This document shows positions 50,466-59,201 of a stretch of 64,000 bases of DNA, piece by piece. The translations under genes and the position numbers were made by a program. The stretch comes from Microbacterium sp. LWH3-1.2. Lineage in GTDB: Bacteria > Actinomycetota > Actinomycetes > Actinomycetales > Microbacteriaceae. The stretch covers positions 1,612,001-1,676,000 of the forward strand of contig NZ_JBEGIK010000001.1 of assembly GCF_040675855.1 (NCBI RefSeq), in the 5' to 3' direction. Within the stretch, counting starts at the first letter, position 1. Each line of letters begins with the position of its first letter. A model generated the notes under the pieces. That model did no database searches. It saw nothing but the letters and a program-made list of their open reading frames with translations, and had not been told where the DNA came from.

Positions 50466-51729
50466 GCCCATGGCGGAGTGAGCACCCGGGTCGCGAGCCT
50501 GGCGCCGACGACCTGCATCACATCGACACGCTCGCCTGGGCGCAAGGGAGACCGGGCAAGCCCGCCCACCTCGACGAGGCGGAGTGGAAGGAGCGGGTGC
50601 GCGCCGAACTCGGCGTCATCGACCCGTTCTTGCTGTGGCATCGCAATCCGGCGCGCCTTGAGTCGACGTCGATCGCTGACCTTGACCGTGATTTGCTCGC
50701 GCAGATGGCGCTCGTGGATGCCGACGCACGATCGGTCTCGAGCAGTGGACGGTTCTCGCCGTGGGACGTCCGTGCAGGAGCGCTCCGAGCGCTCGCGCGC
50801 AGCGGGGTGGTCGCCGATCGCACAGTGCTCGATGAACTCATCGACGACGTGGTCGAGCGGGCGGTCCTCGACACCATCGACCTCGTGCCCGACGACACCA
50901 GCAAGCCGCGGCACATCAAGGCGCTCATGGCCTCGGAGACGGTCCTGCTGAAGCTCCGCGTCGGCAACCGCTACGCGGCCCTCGCCGCGCCCGGTGAGCT
51001 GCCGAACCAAGAGCAGATGCGCGAGCTTGCGCGTCGGCACGCGGGGGAGCACGGCGTACTCGACGATGCGCAACTGGCCGCGGCATCCGCCATCGCCGGA
51101 TCGAGTCGCCTCGTCTCGATCACTGGCCCCGCCGGGTCGGGGAAGACAACCCGGCTCCGTGTCGCGCGCGACGCGCTGCGCCTTCAACGCAGGGCCGTGT
51201 TCTGGTGGCGCCCACCAAGAAGGCGGCGGTCGTCGCCGAGCGCGAGGTCGGAGTCACGGCATCGAGTCTGCATGCGCTCCTCGCGGACTACGGATGGCGC
51301 TGGGAGAACGATGCGGCCGGCGGCCATCGATGGTCGCGCCTGGGGATCGGGAAGATCGACGTGGCGACAGGGCAGCGCTACTTCGGGCCTCAGCGCTTCG
51401 CACTGCGCAGGGGCGACAGGGTTGTCGTCGACGAGCCGGGGATGGTCGATCTGCGCAGCGCGGATGCTCTCGCAAGTGTCCTCGATCAGACTGGCGCGGG
51501 GATCGCGATGATCGGCGACCCGCCGCAAGCCGCGCCGGTCGGCCATGTCGGCGCGATGGCGCTGCTCACGCGCAGCGCCGACCATGTCGTCGAACTTCGC
51601 GCTGTGCATCGCTTCGCAGATCCGCAATACGGGGAGCTCACGCTGCGGCTGCGGAACGTCTCCGGCGCAGCCGATGCGAGGGCGGTTGCAACGGAGCTTG
51701 ACGTCGGCGGTCACATCAGGCGGGTCTCC
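50466..51729 (+). pseudogene. MobF/TraA-like relaxase-helicase fragment
   Basis: The internal part of a conjugative relaxase/helicase (TraA/TrwC type). The helicase region has Walker A GPAGSGKTTRLRVARDAL, and after a frameshift near 51195 come APTKKAAVVAEREVGVTASSLHALL, RVVVDEPGMVDLRS, MIGDPPQAAPVGHVGAM and LRAVHRFADPQYGELTL. The N-terminal relaxase domain with its metal-binding His and the C-terminus are missing. Evidence that a conjugative element was once here. Confidence 0.72.
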
Positions 51730-51733
51730 ACAG

Positions 51734-51779
51734 TTGACCCATACCCTGGACGTGTAAAGAATAGAGCGAACTTTTTACA
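51734..51779 (+). promoter_or_regulatory. Promoter and inverted repeat before the Fic gene
   Basis: TTGACC (51734-51739) and AAGAAT (51757-51762) are candidate -35/-10 boxes with a 17-base spacer. TGTAAA (51753-51758) and TTTACA (51774-51779) form an inverted repeat around the probable start of transcription. AT-rich relative to the surroundings. Autoregulation by the HTH part of Fic is a possibility. Confidence 0.4.
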
Positions 51780-51810
51780 TGTTAAGCGAACGTGGCAATA
51801 CGCTTGTCAC

Positions 51811-52899
51811 GTGACCTGGCGGCCAGACGACCCATACAACGAGCTACCACCACTCCCACCGGGGACCGACATGGAGACAGTGGCAGTGCTCAAGCGCGCG
51901 ATCGAAGCGCGTTCGGTGGTTGCCGCGCTCGATCAGGCCGCGAGGCGGATGCCGAACCCGGCAGTGCTCCTGAACGCAATCCCGATCCTGGAGGCGCAGG
52001 CGAGCTCCGAGATCGAGAACATCGTAACGACCACCGACGAACTGTTCCGGTTCGCTCAAGACGAGTCCGACCTTGCGGCGCCGGAGACGAAGGAGACCCT
52101 CCGCTATCGCACCGCGCTGTTCGCGGGGCTCGACAGCGTCCGTTCCCGACCACTGTCGGTGACCACTGCTGTTGAGATCTGCTCAATTGTGCAGGGCCGC
52201 GAAATGGACGTGCGCAAGCTCCCGGGCACGATCATCGCGAGCCCAACTACCCGCCGCGCGATCTACACACCCCCGCAAGGCGAGTCGATTGTGCGGGAGA
52301 AGCTCGCTAATTGGGCGGACTTCATCCACAACTCCGACGAGGTCGACCCCCTCGTCCGCATGGCGATCGCACATTACCAATTCGAAGCGATCCACCCGTT
52401 CGACGATGGAAATGGTCGCACCGGGCGCATTCTAAACATCCTGATGCTGGTGGATGCCGGCCTGCTTGCGTCGCCGATTCTCTACTTGTCGCGCTTCATC
52501 ATCGCCCACAAGGACGACTACTACCGCTTGCTGCTCGACGTGACCACGGATGCCGCGTGGGAGCAGTGGGTGCTCTTCATGCTGGCCGCAGTCGAGGCGA
52601 CTGCGATCACGACTCTTGCGAAAATCGACGCGATCCAAGCGCTGCAGGCGGCGGTCCGTGAGCAGCTACGCGGGACGAGCGCAGGCGCGAACTCGGACCT
52701 GCTCGATGTCCTCTTCGAGCAGCCATACTCGCGCATTGCGGACGTGATCAAGCAGTGCGCGGTGTCGCGACCAACGGCCACAAAGTGGCTCAACGAACTC
52801 GTTGCTCTTGGCGTCTTGCGCGATGTGAAGGCGGGCCGGGACCGGCTTTTCATCAATCAACGCTTCCTCGACATCCTCATGCGGGAGGAGGAAGGGTAG
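51811..52899 (+). CDS. Fic family protein (class II, with inhibitory motif)
   Basis: A 362-residue protein. The N-terminal inhibitory helix has S65-xxx-E69-N70 in ASSEIEN, the (S/T)xxxE(G/N) motif whose Glu blocks ATP in class II Fic proteins. The Fic active site is HPFDDGNGRTGR (His195), preceded by a flap region. The C-terminus has a winged-helix-like part (SRIADVIKQCAVSRPTATKWLNEL). Fic enzymes transfer AMP to target proteins. Start GTG 51811. It is intact between broken mobile genes; its target is unknown. Confidence 0.9.
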   Translation: MTWRPDDPYNELPPLPPGTDMETVAVLKRAIEARSVVAALDQAARRMPNPAVLLNAIPILEAQASSEIENIVTTTDELFRFAQDESDLAAPETKETLRYRTALFAGLDSVRSRPLSVTTAVEICSIVQGREMDVRKLPGTIIASPTTRRAIYTPPQGESIVREKLANWADFIHNSDEVDPLVRMAIAHYQFEAIHPFDDGNGRTGRILNILMLVDAGLLASPILYLSRFIIAHKDDYYRLLLDVTTDAAWEQWVLFMLAAVEATAITTLAKIDAIQALQAAVREQLRGTSAGANSDLLDVLFEQPYSRIADVIKQCAVSRPTATKWLNELVALGVLRDVKAGRDRLFINQRFLDILMREEEG

Positions 52900-52901
52900 C
52901 C

Positions 52902-53413
52902 GGCACATCCTCGCCGAGTCGGCTGCGGCAAGTGCGCGTACTCAGAATCTGAAGCCGTCGAGCTACCGAGCGATCGACGACGCCTGGCGCGTCTACGTCG
53001 TGCCTCGCTGGGGTACCACCCAGGTGTCCGCGATCTCACACAGCGACGTACGCACATGGGTGTCGCAGCTGGCCGCCGGGACGGCGAAGACGAACCGGCG
53101 GGATCACATCCGCACGCGCGGGCAGGCCGCGCGGCCGAAGAGCGCCACGGTCGTCATCCGAGCACACGGGGTGCTGGCATCCGTCCTCGATATCGCGGTC
53201 AAGGACCGCCGCATCCCGCATAACCCGGCGCGCGGCGTCGACAACCTGCCCCGCAAGCACCCCAAAGCTCACCGCTACCTCAGCCACGAGGAGATCGAGC
53301 GACTCGCGAGCGCATCGGGCGAGTACTCGACGCTGGTGTATCTCGCCTCATACACGGGACTGCGCTGGGGAGCGATCATGATGACGACGGCGCCGATGGC
53401 GAGCGCCGCGTGA
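52902..53413 (+). pseudogene. Tyrosine integrase, middle fragment
   Basis: The open frame gives SSYRAIDDAWRVYVVPRWGTTQVSAISHSDVRTWVSQLA (the SAM-like core-binding domain), then VIRAHGVLASVLDIAVKDRRIPHNPARGVDNLPR and YLSHEEIERLASAS...YTGLRWG, which holds the first catalytic Arg. The His-x-x-Arg and Tyr parts are replaced by an unrelated tail, and the N-terminal arm-binding domain is missing. It starts right after the Fic stop. Remnant of an integrative element; inactive. Confidence 0.75.
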
Positions 53414-53431
53414 CGATGGAGCCGGCGGTGT

Positions 53432-54043
53432 TCATGCGGGCGTGCTCTCGCGTGAAGAGTGTGCGACAGTACGGAATCCGCCGTTACCCATCGACGAGTC
53501 CGGCGTGTTCTGGGAGCGGGCGGAGTTGCGGTAGCAGTTGCAGTAGGAGGTGTGGCAGAGGTAGCTGCCGCCGCGCATGACACGTCGGGTGCCGTGCGCG
53601 GGTCCCCGGGGGTTCATGATCGGGGAGGAGGCGTAGTAGCCGGGGTCGAACCAGTCCGAGCACCATTCCCAGACGTTTCCGACGGCCTGCCAGAGGCCGA
53701 AGCCGTTCGGCTCGAACGTGCGCGTGGGCGCGGTCGTGAGCCACCCGTCCTCGATGGTGTTGTGGGTGGGGAATCTGCCCTGGAAGATGTTGGCGCGCCA
53801 TCCGCCTTCATCAACTCCCTCATCTCCCCACGGGTACTTTGCCCCCTGGACTCCACCGCGGGCGGCGCGTTCCCACTCGGCTTCGGTCGGCAGACGGCGG
53901 CCCGCCCAAGCGCAGTACGCCACCGAATCGTTCCAGCTGATGTGCACGACCGGGTGATCGCCGAGTCCGTCGATCGAGCTGTCCCGCCCGCCCGGATGCG
54001 CCCAGTCGGCGCCCTCCACCCCGTACCAGCCATCGGTCTCCGC
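53432..54043 (-). pseudogene. Formylglycine-generating enzyme/SUMF1-like, 5'-truncated
   Basis: About 200 C-terminal residues of an FGE: HPVVHISWNDSVAYCAWAGRRLPTEAEWERAARGG, YPWGDE, NVWEWCSDWFDPGYY, and the active-site end MRGGSYLCHTSYCNCYRNSAR with its Cys pair. The first ~100 residues are absent, and the frame upstream runs directly into a LuxR-like fragment, so a deletion fused the two. The remaining part has the catalytic Cys but probably cannot fold. FGE normally activates sulfatases; none is nearby. Confidence 0.7.
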
Positions 54044-54044
54044 T

Positions 54045-54303
54045 GCGACTCACGACGGTGCCAGGCCGCCAACAGACTGGTCTTTCCGAACCCGGCGGGG
54101 CACGCCACGAGGGTCAGGCCCATTCCTGCGCCAGAGTTCAGGCGATCCACCAACCGGTCACGGACAAGGACTTGGTCTCGGACGGGAGGCACCTGCAGCT
54201 TCGTCTCCACCAGCACCCGCTCGGTGAAGACAGCGGCCTCCTCATGTGCGAACCCGGAAGGTTGACGCACGCCGATCTCCGTTCGCGAGGCGACAACGCC
54301 CAA
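54045..54303 (-). pseudogene. MalT/LAL-type LuxR regulator, N-terminal fragment
   Basis: The frame reads VLVETKLQVPPVRDQVLVRDRLVDRLNSGAGMGLTLVACPAGFGKTSLLAAWHRRE. This is the start of a large ATP-binding LuxR protein with its Walker A (PAGFGKTS). It stops after ~85 of ~850-900 residues, where formylglycine-enzyme sequence begins near 54045. A deletion product; the N-terminus around 54303 is uncertain. Confidence 0.62.
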
Positions 54304-54432
54304 TGGGACGTCGTGGGACCGCTCCCCTTAGGGCGGTCAACGGAAGGATATCCCCCCAAAGCGCGGGCCGACACGGGTCGAGCCGGAAGAAATGCTCCCG
54401 CCCCAGGCCCCGGGCCGCGAATGGAACTTCAC

Positions 54433-55428
54433 CTAGGTGTGATGTCCAGGCAGGTTGTTGAGCCTGCTGATCGGCGGCCCGCCGATTGCGGAGTGTCGCC
54501 TGTGGTGATTGTAGAAGTGCAGCCATCCGGGCAGGGCGGCTCGGCGTTCGGTTTCTGAGCTGTAGAACCTCGCGTATGCCCAGCCGTCGGCGAGGGTGCG
54601 ATGGAAACGCTCGATTTTGCCGTTTGTCTGAGGCCGGTAGGGCCGGGTGCGCTTGTGCACGATCCCGAGCTCGACGCAGGCGTCCCGCCAGGCGAATGAC
54701 TTGTAGGCCGAGCCGTTGTCCGAGAGCACTCGCTCGACCGTGACGCCCTGGTCGGCGAACCAGGCGACCGCCCGTTGCAGGACGCCGACCGCTGTGTCCT
54801 TGCGTTCATCGGTGTGCATCTCGACGTAGGCGACGCGGGAATGGTCATCGACGACGGTGTGCAGATACCCGATTCCAAGGTGTGGTTGGTAGCGGGCGTT
54901 GCGGGTGCCTTCACGGTCGGAGGTGACAGCGCGGTGCTTCAGTCCTTGCTGACGGCCGACGAAGCGATGCCCGCCACCGTCTGGGATCCGGCCGAACTTC
55001 GTCACATCGACGTGGATCAGCGCGCCGGGATGGTCGTGCTCGTAGCGGCGGATCGGTTCCCCGGTGACACGGTCGATTCGGGAGAGCCGGTTGATCCGAC
55101 ACCGTGTCAAGACAGCGTGCACGGTTGACGCAGGCATACCCAGCTCGCCGGCGATCTGCGCCGGTCCCAGCCGACGCCGCCACCGCACCCGGACGATCCG
55201 TTTCACCACTTCCCGCGGTGTCTTGGTCGGCATGGAGCGGGGTCGGCTGGAGCGGTCGATCATTCCGGGCGCGCCTTCGGCGCGGTATCTGGCCGCCCAT
55301 TTCCGAGCCGTGACCGGCGACACCATGAACATCATCGCGGCCGGCTGGACCGGCCACCCATCATCAACGATCAACCGCGCCATCCTCAGTCGTGCGCGCG
55401 GAGTCAGAGCAGCGTTAACGTGAGACAC
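54433..55428 (-). CDS. IS481-family transposase
   Basis: A 331-residue DDE transposase. The N-terminal HTH (SHVNAALTPRARLRMARLIVDDGW, PVTARKWAARYRAEG) precedes an rve catalytic core with IHVDVTKFGRIPDGGGHRF, VVDDHSRVAYVEMH and the final block RPYRPQTNGKIERFHRTLADGWAY; the three acidic residues are present. The GTG at 55428 corresponds to the usual start of this family. The last codon is completed and the stop TAG supplied by the CCTAGG target duplication outside the element. Complete and probably active. Confidence 0.88.
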   Translation of the reverse strand: MSHVNAALTPRARLRMARLIVDDGWPVQPAAMMFMVSPVTARKWAARYRAEGAPGMIDRSSRPRSMPTKTPREVVKRIVRVRWRRRLGPAQIAGELGMPASTVHAVLTRCRINRLSRIDRVTGEPIRRYEHDHPGALIHVDVTKFGRIPDGGGHRFVGRQQGLKHRAVTSDREGTRNARYQPHLGIGYLHTVVDDHSRVAYVEMHTDERKDTAVGVLQRAVAWFADQGVTVERVLSDNGSAYKSFAWRDACVELGIVHKRTRPYRPQTNGKIERFHRTLADGWAYARFYSSETERRAALPGWLHFYNHHRRHSAIGGPPISRLNNLPGHHT

Positions 55429-55545
55429 GAAGGCCTCCCTTGGCTCGTGAAGCGGTTCCTTGAACAGCTCCACTTCACACCGGGGAGGCCTTCGCCGTCA
55501 GCACCTCAGAGACGCGTCCCCGGAACAACGTCCCTGGACATCACA
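54438..55545 (-). mobile_element. Intact IS481-family insertion sequence (1108 bp) with CCTAGG duplications
   Basis: The ends TGTGATGTCCAGG (54438-54450) and CCTGGACATCACA (55533-55545) are perfect inverted repeats, extending imperfectly inward (GTTGTT/AACAAC). The 6-bp CCTAGG occurs directly on both sides (54432-54437 and 55546-55551), matching the NCTAGN target preference known for IS481. The one transposase frame fills the element. The intact ends show a comparatively recent insertion, placed 85 bp before the antiporter gene. Confidence 0.88.
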
Positions 55546-55565
55546 CCTAGGGGGTTCTCGGGGAA

Positions 55566-55631
55566 GGGGATGCAGACCCCTGAGGCCACTGGCAACGTCA
55601 TACCAACCCCACATCCCCCGTGCCGGGGGAG
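55566..55631 (+). promoter_or_regulatory. Structured leader of the antiporter gene
   Basis: Between the IS end and the antiporter start are three potential hairpins: GGGG-N7-CCCC (55566-55580), GCC-ACT-GGC (about 55585-55593), and CCCCC-GTGCC-GGGGG (55615-55629). The last arm overlaps the ribosome site GGGGGAG, so folding would hide it. This could be a cis-acting RNA switch. No known class was identified by eye. Confidence 0.35.
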
Positions 55632-55635
55632 CGAC

Positions 55636-56961
55636 GTGAACGACGTCGTACCCAAGTGGATGATCAGAATCGAGAACGCCGTGATCGCACTGCTACTCGT
55701 GGCCGTCGTGCTGATCCTGTACAGCGCCGTCTCGCGGCCCCTTGACAAACGCGGCGCCACGTCGGCCATGGCTTTTGTTGTGGCCGGACTCGTCGTCGGC
55801 GTGCTCGGCCCGGGAGTGCTGCTGCCCGACCTCGACACCGGGGTTGTGGAACGGGTCACCGAGGTCGCCCTGGTCTTCCTCCTCTTCACGGATGCCGCGC
55901 GGATCGACCTGCGGCAACTGCGCCGAAGCCTCGGATGGCCGAGCAGGCTTCTGCTGATCGGCCTGCCGTTGACGCTGATCGCGGGACTTGGTGTGGGAAT
56001 CCTCCTGTTCCCCGGTCTTTCGATAGCCAGCGCATTCCTCCTTTCCACGATGCTGTGCTCGACCGACGCTGCCCTGGGTCAACGGGTGGTGGACGACCCC
56101 GCTGTGCCCGATCGCGTTCGGCAAGCCCTTGACGTGGAGAGCGGCCTGAACGACGGCGTCGCCGTTCCGTTCTTCTTGGTGGCAGTCGACGTGTCGATGG
56201 CCACCCTTGCCGGCGGGGTACCCTCCGCGGTGATCGCCAACATCGCCGCGCAGATCGGCTGGGGACTGCTGGCGGGCATCGGCATGGGGGCGATCGGCGG
56301 GTTCCTGCTCCGCTTCACCGGGGACCGTGGTTGGCTCCAGCCGCAATGGCGGCAGATCTTCACCCTCGCCATCGCACTGGGCGCCTACGCGATCGCCGTT
56401 ACCCTCGGCGGCAGCGGATTCATCGCCGCCTTCGTCGGCGGCATGGCGTTCGGGTGGTTCTCACGTGAGCGCGGTGTCGGCGCCACGTACTTCACGTCCG
56501 AAGCCGGCAGCATTCTCGCGGCAGCCACGTGGATGGCATTCGGTGCGCTCGCCGTCATCATGGTCTTCCCGCAGATCACCTGGCAAGTGGTCATCTACGC
56601 CCTGCTCAGCCTGACGGTGGTTCGGATGCTTCCAGTCGCCGTGGCCATGATCCGAACCGGCGCCCGTTGGCCGACCGTGGCATTCATCGGATGGTTCGGC
56701 CCCCGGGGGCTGGCCTCCATCGTCTTCGCACTTCTTGCCCTCGAACGGGGGGTGCCCGACGCGACGGTCCTGTTGACCACGGTGGTCGTGACGGTCGGGA
56801 TCAGCGTGTTCGTTCACGGCCTGACGGCGCAGCCGCTCGTAGCCGTGTACCACCGCTGGTACTCCCGTCAGACTCCCGACGGGGCCGAAGCAAAGCGGAC
56901 TCCGCTGGCTCGGCGCCGGCCCAGTTCGTCCGCCGCGGAGAATCTCGCTCATGTCGACTGA
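55636..56961 (+). CDS. Cation/proton antiporter, CPA1 (NhaP) type
   Basis: A 441-residue membrane protein with about twelve to thirteen helices. TEVALVFLLFTDAARIDLRQLRR, STMLCSTDAALGQRVVDDP (the acidic ion-binding motif with the Thr-Asp pair) and VESGLNDGVAVPFF match CPA1 exchangers. WFGPRGLASIVFALLALE is the conserved C-terminal helix. The GTG at 55636 follows GGGGGAG. It exports Na+ or K+ for H+. The IS481 copy upstream separates it from any older promoter; the leader before it is hairpin-rich. Confidence 0.88.
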   Translation: MNDVVPKWMIRIENAVIALLLVAVVLILYSAVSRPLDKRGATSAMAFVVAGLVVGVLGPGVLLPDLDTGVVERVTEVALVFLLFTDAARIDLRQLRRSLGWPSRLLLIGLPLTLIAGLGVGILLFPGLSIASAFLLSTMLCSTDAALGQRVVDDPAVPDRVRQALDVESGLNDGVAVPFFLVAVDVSMATLAGGVPSAVIANIAAQIGWGLLAGIGMGAIGGFLLRFTGDRGWLQPQWRQIFTLAIALGAYAIAVTLGGSGFIAAFVGGMAFGWFSRERGVGATYFTSEAGSILAAATWMAFGALAVIMVFPQITWQVVIYALLSLTVVRMLPVAVAMIRTGARWPTVAFIGWFGPRGLASIVFALLALERGVPDATVLLTTVVVTVGISVFVHGLTAQPLVAVYHRWYSRQTPDGAEAKRTPLARRRPSSSAAENLAHVD

Positions 56962-57056
56962 TTACGACTCGAGCGTCCGGAGCGTCGCTGCCCGAGGGGC
57001 GCGACTCGCGCTCGAGGTCATGCGGGTTGGTCGCCGTGTGGCAGATCAAGGCAGTG

Positions 57057-57443
57057 ATGGAATCTCCGCATCCGGCCGTGCGCGCGATCGAGTCTCTTGC
57101 GGGGTTCGGTGCGCTGTTCCTGAGTCTGTTCGCCGCCTCCTATTACGTCGTGGCCGGGGCCGATCCCCGCAGCTTCAGCGATCCGCTCACGCGGACGGAC
57201 GCGCTTCACTTCACCCTCACTGTCGTCAGCACCGTCGGATTCGGCGACATCGCGGCGGTCAGCCAGGTCGCGCTTATCGCGGTGATGGCACAGATGATCC
57301 TCAACATCATCCTTCTCGGGCTCGGGGTTCGCGTTCTCACGAGGGCGGTGCACCTGGGGGTGGCCAAGCGCCAGCAAGAGCGACCTTCACCCGACGGAAC
57401 GGCGTCGGCGCCCCCTGCACAGAATGGAGACAGTGATGGCTGA
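57057..57443 (+). CDS. Two-helix potassium-channel-like protein
   Basis: A 128-residue protein with TM1 (~14-38), a pore loop with the filter TVGFGD (VVSTVGFGDIAAV) and TM2 (~80-105), so it has the minimal K+-channel layout. ATG 57057 is chosen; an in-frame GTG lies seven codons upstream. It follows the antiporter by 95 bp on the same strand and overlaps the next small gene. TVGFGD rather than TVGYGD is common in bacterial channels. It probably forms a tetrameric K+ channel. Confidence 0.8.
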   Translation: MESPHPAVRAIESLAGFGALFLSLFAASYYVVAGADPRSFSDPLTRTDALHFTLTVVSTVGFGDIAAVSQVALIAVMAQMILNIILLGLGVRVLTRAVHLGVAKRQQERPSPDGTASAPPAQNGDSDG

Positions 57444-57738
57444 GCCGACCTCACCCGGAGGAGAATCTCCTCGAACGAAGCTGACCGACGACGCGGGGTC
57501 GGACGCTGTGATGATGCGTGCGCACACGCCGCCGATCGGCTATCGGCTGATTCTGCGGGGCGAACTGGGTGACCAGTACGCGAGCCTCTTCGATGGGATG
57601 CACATCACACGTGAATCGGGGACTACGGTCCTATCCGGGCGGGTGCGCGACCAATCGCACCTGGCAGGGATTCTCGAGAGCGCGCAGGAACTGGGGCTGG
57701 AGATCATCTCGCTGAGTCAATGGGACGCGGAGCCCTAG
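57436..57738 (+). CDS. Hypothetical protein coupled to the channel gene
   Basis: A 100-residue soluble protein. Residues ~36-100 (IGYRLILRGELGDQYASLFDGMHITRESGTTVLSGRVRDQSHLAGILESAQELGLEIISL) have an alpha/beta ACT-like pattern found in actinobacterial orphan proteins. ATG 57436 overlaps the channel gene and has GGAG 6 bases upstream; 57424 is an alternative. Function unknown, possibly a regulator of the channel or antiporter. Confidence 0.72.
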   Translation: MAEPTSPGGESPRTKLTDDAGSDAVMMRAHTPPIGYRLILRGELGDQYASLFDGMHITRESGTTVLSGRVRDQSHLAGILESAQELGLEIISLSQWDAEP

Positions 57739-57974
57739 ACGCAGATGCGGGAGCACTCGGCCTCGGCTTGGATCTGACGGGCGGTGTTGTGGCGCCCTGC
57801 CCACACCACGCGGAAACGGACTGACCGAGCGCTGCTCAGACCCTCATCGGCGCCATGCAGACCAGCGCGCGGAGCGCTTCAGTCCACATCAGGTGATCTT
57901 GCCGTCGATTCCGATGACGTCCATCAGCCGCCGACCAAGAGTCATATCGACCTTCCGCTCCGAAGCTCCATGTG

Positions 57975-58886
57975 TCAGAAGATTGTGGCGAAGTCGTTCT
58001 TCATGCTGACCACGGTCCAGCCGTTCTCGGATGCCGTGTTGAGCGCGCGTTCGGCGCCGCTGGTGTACGCGAACTCCCGGTCGGCATCGTCGTGCTGCAG
58101 GAGAATCCGCAGCGACGGCCGACCGGCGTGCGGCCTGTACTGCAGCATTGGGATGTCGCCATTCGAGTTGCCGCCGGCTACGAGAGGGCGCCGCCCGAAT
58201 CGGTTCCAGATCTGGATGGGCTTCTGCGGGCCGTCGTCGAGGAAGCCGAATTGAGTCTTCCGGGCGACCCGACCGCCGTCTGCGTCCGTGTACGTCAGTG
58301 GCGAGAGCGTGCCGACGACACGCCCGGACGGGATGCCGAATGCCTCGGAGCTGATCGGGCGCATGAAGTCAGACCCGCTGCCGGACACAATAAGGGTCTC
58401 GAAGCCGTTGGCCTCGAGGTAGCGCAGCAGTTCGAGCATGGGCACGTAGGTGAGGCTGCTGAGCGCTCGGTTCAGGGTGGGGTGTGTGGTGCCCCGCAGG
58501 AACGTGCCCGACCGGGACTGGAACTCCTCGACGTCCATACCCGCGAACGCGTCGCCGATGCCGCCGAGCAGGATCTTCGCCCCGGTGTCGTCGCCGGCGT
58601 AGTGATCGGTGATGACCCTGCCGAGCCACGCGTTGTCGTGCTCATACGCCGCCTTCCACGGCTGGCGATCGCGCAGGGTGGCGTCGGACTCGGCCATCTC
58701 GGCCAGCCGGGAAAGGATGAACTCGGCCTCAGCAGGTACCGGCTGCTCGCACCAAAGGGTGCCGTCGGCGTCGAAGACGGCGACACGCTCCTCTGCGGGC
58801 ACGTTGGAAGAGACGACCTCCTCGACGAAGGCGACGATGGCCGCCTTGCTCGCCCCCTCTTTCCAGTGGGCCAGATACTCGCTCAT
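57975..58886 (-). CDS. HAD superfamily phosphatase
   Basis: A 303-residue haloacid-dehalogenase hydrolase of the phosphoserine-phosphatase-like branch. Motif I is AVFDADGTLW (Asp nucleophile ~ residue 38), motif II IVSGSGSDF, motif III region RVARKTQFGFLDDG, and motif IV GGNSNGDIPML. The cap is inserted after motif I (SEFILSRLAEMAES to GTFLRGTTHP). Substrate unknown. The ATG has GAAAGG upstream. It stands alone; 236 bp without a visible gene separate it from the channel operon. Confidence 0.86.
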   Translation of the reverse strand: MSEYLAHWKEGASKAAIVAFVEEVVSSNVPAEERVAVFDADGTLWCEQPVPAEAEFILSRLAEMAESDATLRDRQPWKAAYEHDNAWLGRVITDHYAGDDTGAKILLGGIGDAFAGMDVEEFQSRSGTFLRGTTHPTLNRALSSLTYVPMLELLRYLEANGFETLIVSGSGSDFMRPISSEAFGIPSGRVVGTLSPLTYTDADGGRVARKTQFGFLDDGPQKPIQIWNRFGRRPLVAGGNSNGDIPMLQYRPHAGRPSLRILLQHDDADREFAYTSGAERALNTASENGWTVVSMKNDFATIF

Positions 58887-59154
58887 GTCTCATGCCTTTC
58901 TCGGTGACGCTCAGCCGTGGATCGGGCGTCAGGGCCTGTCCTCATCAGATCGCATTCCGGGCACGGCCGAACCCCCTATCCGCGGATCTCGCCTAGGGGA
59001 TTGCACCGTGCGGCGATTGGGCAGCGGGCCACCGCTGTGGTGAGCGAAGTCCCACGTCTTCTTCCAGGACGTCGTTGATCTATGGCCAGCGGCGAGAACA
59101 GGTGCCAGAGGGGTGTGGGCAAAATGTGGGCAAGACCACTTTCGCGCTACACGT
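58887..59154. other. Non-coding region beside the tRNA-like gene, with possible integrase relic
   Basis: No full gene. A plus-strand frame at ~59070-59170 reads FQDVVDLWPAARTGARGVWAKCGQ, reminiscent of the C-terminal end of phage-type integrases, and GTGGGCAA occurs twice around 59115-59131. This would fit a former att site next to the tRNA. The minus-strand frame 58929-59231 crosses the tRNA and is not a gene. Confidence 0.35.
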
Positions 59155-59197
59155 GAAGGGCCGCGATCCCTTGTGAACACTGGGATCGCGGCCCTTC
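59155..59197 (-). terminator. Strong 16-bp hairpin downstream of the tRNA-like gene
   Basis: GAAGGGCCGCGATCCC (59155-59170) pairs perfectly with GGGATCGCGGCCCTTC (59182-59197) around an 11-base loop. It begins five bases after the 3' end of the tRNA-like gene in its direction of transcription and is the strongest hairpin noticed in the window. Confidence 0.72.
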
Positions 59198-59201
59198 GAA
59201 G

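Noticed and set aside
53432..54043. Functional formylglycine-generating enzyme with a sulfatase partner
   Set aside because: The first ~100 residues are missing and no sulfatase gene occurs in the window.
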